A stretch of 38,354 nt of DNA from Acidimicrobiia bacterium (GTDB lineage Bacteria > Actinomycetota > Acidimicrobiia > Spongiisociales > UBA5794): assembly GCA_029939995.1 (NCBI GenBank), contig JAOZRW010000020.1:1-38354 (forward strand). The letters are read 5' to 3'. The notes under the pieces are model-generated. The model was not told the origin of the DNA, searched no databases, and was given only the letters and a program-made list of their open reading frames with translations. Numbering within the stretch: the first letter of the stretch is position 1; each line of letters starts with the position of its first letter. This document shows, piece after piece, positions 33,007 through 38,354 of this stretch. Position numbers and translations under genes: made by a program.

Positions 33007-34347
33007 TCAGTCGAGCACCCACCGGGACCGTGACGCCCGTGCGGTATCGACGTCGACGAAAGCCAGGAGCGTGCCGCCGATCACGAAGAACGCGCCCAGG
33101 AAGAGGATCGAGAACCGGGTCGATCCCGTCACGATGTCGACGGCGGCGAAGATCAGCGGCCCGAAGATGGCGCTGAACTTCGAGAAGACCGAGTAGAAGC
33201 CGAAGAACTCGGCCGATGCGTCCTCCGGGATCATCGAGCCGTACAGGGATCGCGACAGCGCCTGCACGCCGCCGAGGACGAGGCCGGCGAGCGCACCGAG
33301 AGCGAGGAACGACGAGGGCCTGGCGGCCGGGACGAAGTAGCCGCCGACCGCCACGAGAACCCATCCCGCGATCGACACCAGGATCGCTCGCTTGGTCCCG
33401 ACGTGACCCGCGAGCCACCCGAAGAGAAGCGCGCCGAAGAAGGCGACGAGTTGGATGACGACGAACACGGCGGCGATCGTCGTCGTGGAGAGGTCGAGGG
33501 TCTCGGACGCGTAGACGGGCGTGATCTTGATGATCGTCTGGACCCCGTCGTTGTAGAAGAGGAACGCGACGACGAAGAGGAGGAGCTGCGGGAACCCGAG
33601 GAGTTGCCGGGTCGTGCGAATCGTGCGCCCGAGGCCGAGCCGTGCGTAGGCGGCGGCCGGCGAGCGGGTCCGGTACGTGTCGGGGAGCGGTCGCGGTGTG
33701 CCCCGATCGTGCAGGCGCGTGAACGCGAACGTGGCGAAGCCGGCCCACCACAGCGCGGCCGAGACGATGACGATCCGACGCGCCGTGTTCTCGTCGATTC
33801 CGATCCGGTCGGCGAAGAACAGGAGGGCGAGGGATAGGACGAGATGGATGCCTCCGCCGGCGTAGCCGAGCGCGAACCCTTTCGCCGAGACGCGGTCGAT
33901 CGTGTCGGGGGTGGTGAGCTCCGGGAGGAACCCTTCGTACATGACGTTCGCCGCTACGAATCCAACCTGGGCGATCAGGGCGACGACGACCGCCAGAACG
34001 AGGTCGCCGGCTCCCGGCACCGCGACGAGTGCGGCGAACACGGCGCCGCTGTACGCGAACGTCTGCAGCAGTCGCTTCTTGGAGTTCGAGTAGTCGGCGA
34101 CGGCGCCGAGGATCGGCATGGCGAGGAACAGGAGCACGGCGCCGAATCCGACGACGATTCCGAAGAACGCTTCGGCCCCCACATCGAGTCCGAACAGGGA
34201 GAGCCCTTCATCCGGGAAGATCGTGTCTCCGAAGTAGATCGCGAAGACGAGGCTGCCCGCCGTGATGTACGCGGAGTTCGCCCAGTCGTACATCGCCCAT
34301 CCGAAGAGGGTGCGTTCGTCGTTCCGGCTCGTTCCTGGATCCGTCAC
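33007..34347 (-). CDS. MFS transporter, Atg22/UMF1-like
   Basis: 446 aa from the GTG at 34347. MYDWANSAYITAG opens the first helix and is characteristic of the UMF1/Atg22 group. About 12 helices are seen (for example GFGAVLLFLAMPILGAVADYSNSKK at the first intracellular loop, and LGALAGLVLGGVQALSRSLYGSMIP). The frame is open to 34521, but the GTG follows TAGGGT by 7 nt and starts at the conserved N-terminus. Bacterial members are efflux or uptake carriers of unknown substrate. It is divergent from the YbjQ gene. Confidence 0.87.
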   Translation of the reverse strand: MTDPGTSRNDERTLFGWAMYDWANSAYITAGSLVFAIYFGDTIFPDEGLSLFGLDVGAEAFFGIVVGFGAVLLFLAMPILGAVADYSNSKKRLLQTFAYSGAVFAALVAVPGAGDLVLAVVVALIAQVGFVAANVMYEGFLPELTTPDTIDRVSAKGFALGYAGGGIHLVLSLALLFFADRIGIDENTARRIVIVSAALWWAGFATFAFTRLHDRGTPRPLPDTYRTRSPAAAYARLGLGRTIRTTRQLLGFPQLLLFVVAFLFYNDGVQTIIKITPVYASETLDLSTTTIAAVFVVIQLVAFFGALLFGWLAGHVGTKRAILVSIAGWVLVAVGGYFVPAARPSSFLALGALAGLVLGGVQALSRSLYGSMIPEDASAEFFGFYSVFSKFSAIFGPLIFAAVDIVTGSTRFSILFLGAFFVIGGTLLAFVDVDTARASRSRWVLD

Positions 34348-34354
34348 GAGCTCG

Positions 34355-34360
34355 ACCCTA
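34355..34360 (-). promoter_or_regulatory. Putative -10 (TAGGGT) of leaderless MFS gene
   Basis: On the minus strand TAGGGT ends 7 nt before the GTG start. The hexamer is identical to the one before the oligopeptidase gene. Confidence 0.5.
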
Positions 34361-34536
34361 CCGCCATCCCGGGCCGGCTCGGCCCGGTCCGCACCGCCCG
34401 CTACCGGAGATCGCGCGCTCGCCGCCGGTCGTCGTCCGCGAGACGTGTCTTCCCGATCTACCTTCCGGGAGAAGGCACGCTGGCCACGGGTCCGGTGTCG
34501 CACGGGCATCCGATGAAGCAACAGAGGAGATGTCCA

Positions 34537-34883
34537 GTGTCCGAACTCAATGCACCACTGGCGATTCCGGTGTCGACAGTCGGCATGATCCCCGGTCGCG
34601 AGACGGTCGCGTACAAAGGAGCCTGCTTCGGGCTCATCGCCCGGTCGACCGGGTGGTCAAGGGATTCACCGGCTCGATGAAGGCGTTGCGCAAAGGTGAG
34701 GTCACCCAGTTCACCGAGACGCTCGAAGAGGCCCGGCGGATCGCCGTCGAACGGATGGTCGCCCATGCCCAGGAACTCGGCGGGAACGCCGTCGTCGGGC
34801 TGCGTTTCGACTCGACCGACATGGGTGAGCAGCAAGGGATGGCCGAAATCGTTGCCTACGGAACGGCGATCGTCATCGACTAG
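34537..34883 (+). pseudogene. YbjQ/DUF74 heavy-metal-binding-domain protein, frameshifted
   Basis: The gene is split over two frames. From the GTG at 34537 the first 39 codons encode SELNAPLAIPVSTVGMIPGRETVAYKGACFGLIARSTG, the YbjQ N-terminus. From about 34651 the family sequence continues in the next frame as VVKGFTGSMKALRKGEVTQF...EEARRIAVERM...GGNAVVGLRFDSTDM...VAYGTAIVID. The join is at GGG (34651-34653), where one more G would restore one open frame of 116 codons. GAGGAG stands about 8 nt before the GTG. Either a recent frameshift mutation or a sequencing/assembly indel in a G-run explains it. A programmed shift is less likely. Confidence 0.75.
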
Positions 34884-34990
34884 TTGGCCGAATTGACGAG
34901 AACCGGGCTATGGTTCCCGTGCACAGAGGGATGTCCGCTGCCGCCGTGGCACTTGTTGGTTCGAGGCAGGTTGACAGAGCCCGCCCGTGT

Positions 34991-35009
34991 GCGGACCACA
35001 GTGGTCCGC
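34991..35009. promoter_or_regulatory. 19-bp perfect inverted repeat in the RRM leader
   Basis: GCGGACCACAGTGGTCCGC is a perfect palindrome around a central A, starting 48 nt before the RRM start. It could be an operator or an RNA hairpin in the 5' leader. A related CGGACC-T-GGTCCG occurs after the IF-1-like gene at 35534-35546. Confidence 0.6.
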
Positions 35010-35038
35010 GTTTCGACGCCCATTGGAGGCAGTAAGTA

Positions 35039-35284
35039 ATGAACATCTTCGTAGGGAACCTCTCGTTCCGCGCCACGAACGGCGACCTCGAGCAACTCTT
35101 TGCCCAGTACGGCACGGTCGACTCGGCCGCGATCATCAACGACCGCGACACGGGCCGCTCGCGCGGTTTCGGTTTCGTCGAAATGCCCGACGCCGAAGAA
35201 GGCAAGAAAGCCATCGAGGAACTCAACGGCTACGAGCACGAGGGCCGGGCCCTCACCGTCAATGAGGCCCGCCCCCGCCGGTAG
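35039..35284 (+). CDS. Single-RRM RNA-binding protein
   Basis: 81 aa forming one complete RNA-recognition motif. RNP2 is NIFVGNLSF (2-10) and RNP1 is SRGFGFVEM (about 41-49). Aromatic residues at RNP1 and RNP2 and the basic end (EARPRR) are typical RNA-contact features. No glycine-rich tail is present. GGAGG precedes the ATG by 9 nt. Small bacterial RRM proteins are known from cyanobacteria, where they respond to cold, and from a few other lineages. It is followed after 6 bp by the IF-1-like gene, suggesting joint expression and a role in RNA folding or translation. Confidence 0.93.
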   Translation: MNIFVGNLSFRATNGDLEQLFAQYGTVDSAAIINDRDTGRSRGFGFVEMPDAEEGKKAIEELNGYEHEGRALTVNEARPRR

Positions 35285-35290
35285 TCACCG

Positions 35291-35515
35291 ATGGCACGAG
35301 GAGACGACACTTTTCGCACACAGGGCGTAGTCGTCGAGACGCTTCGGAACGCTGAGTTCAAGGTGCGGCTCGACTCGGGTCTCGAAATCGTTGCGCGCGC
35401 ATCTGGAAAGATGCGCCGCGGACGAGGGATCCGGATCATCGCCGGCGACAAGGTCGAGGTCGAGGTTTCTGCCTACGACCCGACGAAGGGTCGAATCGTG
35501 TGGAGACACCGATAA
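35291..35515 (+). CDS. infA: Translation initiation factor IF-1-like protein
   Basis: 74 aa, close to the usual IF-1 length. VVVETLRNAEFKVRLDSGLEIVARASGKMRRGRGIRIIAGDKVEVEVSAYDPTKGRI (in segments) follows the S1-like OB fold of IF-1, including SGKMR, GDKVEVE and YDPTKGRI. It differs from standard IF-1 by an extended charged start and by RRGRGIRII in place of the usual KNFIRIL. The usual operon partners (secY, map, rpmJ, rpsM) are absent, so this may be an additional paralogue. It lacks its own ribosome binding site and probably depends on translation of the RRM gene 6 bp upstream. Confidence 0.9.
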   Translation: MARGDDTFRTQGVVVETLRNAEFKVRLDSGLEIVARASGKMRRGRGIRIIAGDKVEVEVSAYDPTKGRIVWRHR

Positions 35516-35533
35516 GCGAATAGAACGATGCTT

Positions 35534-35546
35534 CGGACCTGGTCCG
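35534..35546. repeat. Short inverted repeat after the IF-1-like gene
   Basis: CGGACCTGGTCCG, a 13-bp palindrome around a central T, sits 18 bp after the IF-1-like stop. Its arms match those of the 19-bp palindrome before the RRM gene. Confidence 0.55.
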
Positions 35547-35558
35547 GAGCCGTCGATG

Positions 35559-35587
35559 AACGGCCGGGGTCTTTGATCCCGGCCGTT
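35559..35587 (+). terminator. Intrinsic terminator after the RRM/IF-1-like pair
   Basis: AACGGCCGGG / CCCGGCCGTT form a perfect 10-bp stem with the 9-nt loop GTCTTTGAT, followed by TTCGCG. It is positioned just after the IF-1-like gene. Confidence 0.75.
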
Positions 35588-35606
35588 TCGCGTCCAGATT
35601 CGTCGG

Positions 35607-35696
35607 TTAGCGCTGCGAAACCCAGAAGAGGGCGGCCGATCCGGTCATCATCAGACCGATCAACAGCCAGGCAACGATGATTCCCAATGTCTCCAC
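35607..35696 (-). CDS. Small hydrophobic protein (29 aa)
   Basis: Minus-strand frame from a GTG at 35696 to a TAA at 35607: a short acidic start (METLG), one continuous hydrophobic helix (IIVAWLLIGLMMTGSAALFW) and VSQR at the end. Translation reads cleanly as a membrane peptide. Ribosome binding is weak, so the evidence is the amphipathic-free hydrophobic stretch and the absence of competing features in this 206-bp gap between the IF-1-like terminator and the LapA-like gene. Function unknown. Confidence 0.4.
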   Translation of the reverse strand: METLGIIVAWLLIGLMMTGSAALFWVSQR

Positions 35697-35790
35697 GGTG
35701 GACCGACGATAAATCACACGCGTGCAATTCGCGCGGATTTCCGGCCGTGAGCGCTTTGGTACGCTCATGTCGACACGACGTGGAGTAACG

Positions 35791-36039
35791 ATGAGCGACG
35801 ATCAACCGAAGAACGTCCGGGACATGAACGACCGTATCGGGATCGGTCTGATCGTGACCGTCATCGTGATCATCGTTCTGGCCATCTTCGTGATCCAGAA
35901 CAGCGACCGGATCGAAGTCGAGTTCCTCTTGTTCGGCGTCTCGATGCCCCTGTGGCTGATGGCGGCGTTCTTCCTCGTGCTCGGCGCCGTCCTCGGATGG
36001 GTCTGGCGTTGGGTGAGAGGCCGTCGATCGAGCCGTTGA
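35791..36039 (+). CDS. LapA-family (DUF1049) membrane protein
   Basis: 82 aa from the ATG at 35791, which is preceded by GGAG 7 nt upstream. Two hydrophobic helices (about 17-37, GLIVTVIVIIVLAIFVIQN; about 49-72, LWLMAAFFLVLGAVLGWVWRW) flank the conserved QNSDRIEVEFLLFGVSMPLW. This is the LapA/DUF1049 signature. In E. coli the homologue works with LapB in lipopolysaccharide control. In an actinomycetote without LPS its role is unknown. Confidence 0.87.
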   Translation: MSDDQPKNVRDMNDRIGIGLIVTVIVIIVLAIFVIQNSDRIEVEFLLFGVSMPLWLMAAFFLVLGAVLGWVWRWVRGRRSSR

Positions 36040-36101
36040 TCGGCCATTGTCGGTCGGTCCCCGTCGGCGGTACTATGGGGGTTCATCGACATGGAGGCGC
36101 T

Positions 36102-36491
36102 ATGCGCAGATTGTTCAGTTTCAAGACCCTCTTCCTCATCGCACTCGCTGCCGGCGTGGGTGCCGTCGTGGCTCTCGTCGTCACGCAGAAGAAGAAGTTC
36201 GCCGGCATGTCCGAAGACGAGATCCGGGGCTATCTCAACCAGAAACTCGGAAGCCGGATGTCCGAAGATCAGGTCAAGCAGATCCAGGATGCCGTCGTGT
36301 CCGCGGTCAAGGGGGTGTCGGACGCGAGAGACGACGCGTACGAGGCCGTGTCCGAAGCTTCGGAAGAGATCGCCGACGTTCTGAACGAGGTTGTTGAAGA
36401 AGCCGTCGAAGAGGCCGAGGCCGAAGTCGAAGCCGAGGAGCTCGAGGAAGCCATCGAGGAGTCCGCCGAGGAAGCCGTCGACGAGTCCTGA
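36102..36491 (+). CDS. Membrane-anchored acidic coiled-coil protein
   Basis: 129 aa. One N-terminal helix (about 8-28, KTLFLIALAAGVGAVVALVV), a basic QKKKK stretch, then a helical part (about 37-75) and a C-terminal tract of Glu/Ala/Val (NEVVEEAVEEAEAEVEAEEL and similar) giving a strongly acidic, extended coil. GGAGG stands 6 nt before the ATG. I do not recognise the family. Such acidic tails occur in membrane-tethered scaffolds. Confidence 0.7.
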   Translation: MRRLFSFKTLFLIALAAGVGAVVALVVTQKKKFAGMSEDEIRGYLNQKLGSRMSEDQVKQIQDAVVSAVKGVSDARDDAYEAVSEASEEIADVLNEVVEEAVEEAEAEVEAEELEEAIEESAEEAVDES

Positions 36492-36540
36492 CTCCGGCCC
36501 GGTGACCCCCGGAGGCATCGCCGCCGGGGACACGCTCAAC

Positions 36541-36577
36541 CAACGGCCCTGCGAGCAACAAGTTCGCAGGGCCGTTG
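36541..36577. terminator. Bidirectional terminator between convergent genes
   Basis: CAACGGCCCTGCGA / TCGCAGGGCCGTTG form a perfect 14-bp stem with a 9-nt loop. It lies 49 bp after the acidic protein gene and 14 bp after the acyl-CoA dehydrogenase gene, which converge here. Confidence 0.8.
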
Positions 36578-36591
36578 CGCGTCCCCGATGA

Positions 36592-38301
36592 TCAGCTCAG
36601 ATCGTCGCCGAGAAGTCGTTCGACGATCGACGGGAACGACGGGTCCTGTTCGGGGCGGTAGCCGGCATCGACGTACCGACCGGTGAGGAACTCGGCGGCG
36701 GCCGCGAGTTCGTCTGCGAGCGGACCACCTCTTTGAGCGGCGTCGAGGAGGAGGGCCACCTGGTGTGCGCGGACCATGCGTTCGAGCGTGGAACGGAAAT
36801 GCATCGCCCCGTGATCGGGGTTGTCGATCGAGTGCCGCGTCTCGAAAGCGATCTCCTCGAATCCGGCCAGCGCCCGTGATGCGACCCGGCCGAGTTCCGG
36901 GTCGGCGATACCCTTCAACAGCGTCGCCGTCCGGTCGATCACGGCGCCGGTGAGGTCGAGACGGCCGAGATCCCTGAGTACCTGAGCCGTGAGCGTGTTG
37001 TGCGTCCCCTCCCACTGCTCGTACACGACGGCGTCGCGAAGCAGCCGCGGCAGGACGGAGAACGTCTCGATCGCACCGTTGCCGCCGAGAATCTCCAGCG
37101 ACTCGCGAACGGTCTGGGTCGCGGCGAGCGAGCACGTGAGCTTGTTCGCGTTGACGAGATAGCGGTGGAACGCCGTGTCGGCCGCATCCGCCGTTCCGAG
37201 ATCGACGGACTCGTCGAGCGCGGTGAGATGCCACGTCGAGTGCAGTGTCGCAAGCCACTCCGCTTTGATCTGAGCGATCTGCCGTCGCACGAGGGGGAAG
37301 TCGGCGATGCGCTGTCCGAACGCCTCGCGGTGTCGGGCGTAGGCGGAGGCTTCGAGGTATGCACGCCGCATGATGCCCGCGTCGCCGAGGGCGTTCATCC
37401 AACGACTCGTGTTCAGCATGGCGGTGACCATGATCTTGAATCCGGCGGCGACGTCGCCGATCGGGAATCCGACGGCGTCGTCGAAGTCGATCTCCGCCGA
37501 TGCCATCGACACGGTTCCGAGCTTGTCCTTGATCCGCCGGATCGAGAAGCCGTTCAACGCGCCGTCGAGGTGCCGGGGGATGAGGAAGCAGCCGAGGCCC
37601 CGGGTTCCGGGTTCGGCACCCTCCGGGCGAGCGAGCACGAGGAACGCGTCGGCGTCGGCGATCGAGCAGAACCACTTCTCACCGGAGATGCGCCAGGTCC
37701 CATCGCCGCGGTCGACCGCCGGAGACGCGATCGAACCGACGTCCGAACCTCCCTGCACCTCGGTGAGGAACTGCGAGCCGCGCAGCGCCTCGGTGTAGTC
37801 GACGGCGGTGAGCGACGGCAGGTACGCCTCGCGGATCTCGTCGGACGCGGACCTGCGCAGCACCCGGGTCATCCCGGTCGTGCACGTCGCCGCACACATG
37901 TGGCCCATCTCGCCTTCGAGCGACGCCAGGTAGAAGGTCGTCGCCTGCTCGAACGACAGCCCCGGCGTTCCCGCATCGCGCAGAAGCCCCGATGCCCACA
38001 CGAGGGCGCCGGCCTCGTGATAGGCAGGGTCGAACCGGATCTCCTCGGTCCGGTTCCCCAACCCGTCGTACTTCACGAGTTCGGGATCGTGTCGTTGGTA
38101 CGACTCGACGAGCGGGCCGAGATCCTCGGCGACCGTCCTCCCGAACGCGGCTCCCATCTCGCGAACGCCCGCGAGGCGGTCGTCGTCGAGATAGCGGGCG
38201 TTGACCAGATCGAGATGCGGGTCGGCGGCGTAGAGGTCGAGGGGATAGTCGGACCGCCATGCGTTGAAGGCGTCCCGTGCAGTGCTGAATGCGTCACTCA
38301 T
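36592..38301 (-). CDS. Acyl-CoA dehydrogenase family protein (AidB-like)
   Basis: 569 aa, within the AidB-like subgroup length (about 540-600), longer than ordinary acyl-CoA dehydrogenases. ALRGSQFLTEVQGGSDVGS and WRISGEKWFCS are the flavin-side segments, QRIADFPLVRRQIAQIKAEW the helical part, and EILGGNGAIET plus YEQWEGTHNTL the C-terminal region typical of AidB-like members. The usual catalytic Glu position cannot be set confidently from the sequence alone. AidB is induced during alkylation response in E. coli. Function here is unproven. The ATG at 38301 is 6 nt from GATAAT. Repeat copy D lies upstream. Confidence 0.9.
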   Translation of the reverse strand: MSDAFSTARDAFNAWRSDYPLDLYAADPHLDLVNARYLDDDRLAGVREMGAAFGRTVAEDLGPLVESYQRHDPELVKYDGLGNRTEEIRFDPAYHEAGALVWASGLLRDAGTPGLSFEQATTFYLASLEGEMGHMCAATCTTGMTRVLRRSASDEIREAYLPSLTAVDYTEALRGSQFLTEVQGGSDVGSIASPAVDRGDGTWRISGEKWFCSIADADAFLVLARPEGAEPGTRGLGCFLIPRHLDGALNGFSIRRIKDKLGTVSMASAEIDFDDAVGFPIGDVAAGFKIMVTAMLNTSRWMNALGDAGIMRRAYLEASAYARHREAFGQRIADFPLVRRQIAQIKAEWLATLHSTWHLTALDESVDLGTADAADTAFHRYLVNANKLTCSLAATQTVRESLEILGGNGAIETFSVLPRLLRDAVVYEQWEGTHNTLTAQVLRDLGRLDLTGAVIDRTATLLKGIADPELGRVASRALAGFEEIAFETRHSIDNPDHGAMHFRSTLERMVRAHQVALLLDAAQRGGPLADELAAAAEFLTGRYVDAGYRPEQDPSFPSIVERLLGDDLS

Positions 38302-38307
38302 CCCCCG

Positions 38308-38313
38308 ATTATC
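38308..38313 (-). promoter_or_regulatory. Putative -10 (GATAAT) of the acyl-CoA dehydrogenase gene
   Basis: GATAAT on the minus strand ends 6 nt before the ATG and is a close match to TATAAT. The palindrome of repeat copy D occupies the -35 position. Confidence 0.5.
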
Positions 38314-38316
38314 CCA

Positions 38317-38354
38317 CCCGCCACGAACCCAGGGTTCTCTGCGCCCTATGTGCC
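38317..38354 (-). repeat. Dispersed palindromic intergenic repeat, copy D (cut by window end)
   Basis: Minus strand: ATAGGGCGCAGA, then the perfect palindrome GAACCCTGGGTTC (38325-38337) and a GTGGCGGG tail. The left arm lies beyond the window. It is nearly identical to copy B over the part visible. Confidence 0.8.

Noticed and set aside
34348-34521. N-terminal extension of the MFS transporter
   Set aside because: It is Arg/Ala-rich and non-conserved. The GTG at 34347 has the leaderless -10 and starts at the family N-terminus.
1-38354. tRNA, rRNA, CRISPR array or insertion sequence
   Set aside because: I searched by eye on both strands and found no cloverleaf, regular spacer array, terminal repeats or transposase. 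A covariance search was not possible.

Overview
The window is GC-rich, densely packed chromosomal DNA from an actinomycetote, most likely an uncultured Acidimicrobiia-like lineage. That placement is an inference. It rests on a DUF1876 protein, LapA-like and ZAS anti-sigma proteins, threonine-rich wall linkers, many apparently leaderless genes and typical actinobacterial codon use. I found no rRNA, tRNA, CRISPR array, transposase or prophage gene.

Layout. 1-6.0 kb: S9 oligopeptidase, then leftward ManC (GDP-mannose synthesis) coupled to a small membrane protein, and a ClC channel with CBS and TrkA_C domains. 6.1-12.0 kb: NAD-malic enzyme, a membrane histidine kinase, an anchored propeller-like protein and an M20 dipeptidase. 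12.1-16.4 kb: two small rightward genes, then a leftward surface-protein locus made of a TasA/camelysin-like protein, SipW-type signal peptidase, a large unknown secreted protein and a histidine-kinase-like protein lacking the phospho-acceptor His. 16.4-20.8 kb: an intergenic repeat, a hypothetical gene, a missed 36-aa membrane protein, an M23 peptidase with a CWB2-like tail, DUF1876, a truncated VOC gene and an L,D-transpeptidase with DUF4214. 20.8-23.1 kb: a glycyl radical enzyme of the YjjI type with its YjjW-type activase. 23.2-26.8 kb: a heterodimeric ABC exporter. 26.9-28.4 kb: DUF2892, a thioredoxin-membrane fusion, and an ECF sigma factor with a zinc anti-sigma. 28.6-30.7 kb: a NatAB-like ABC-2 exporter. 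30.7-34.3 kb: an amino-acid permease with Usp-like tail and an Atg22/UMF1-type MFS transporter. 34.5-38.3 kb: a frameshifted YbjQ gene, an RRM protein with an IF-1-like protein, small membrane proteins and an AidB-like acyl-CoA dehydrogenase.

Three patterns cut across the genes. (1) A dispersed repeat of about 53 bp, built round the palindrome GAACCCTGGGTTC, occurs four times (1-53, 16608-16660, 30692-30746, 38317-38354). Three copies sit immediately before a gene start, with the palindrome over the presumed -35. (2) About ten genes have a TA(C/G)NNT-like hexamer exactly 6-8 nt before the start codon, which predicts leaderless transcripts. (3) A GACTAGTC palindrome precedes both the SipW/TasA-like operon and the degenerate kinase behind it, suggesting one regulon.

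The strongest candidates for little-described biology are the SipW surface-protein locus with its paired pseudo-kinase and shared upstream motif, the YjjI/YjjW pair in an actinomycetote, and the dispersed palindromic repeat.
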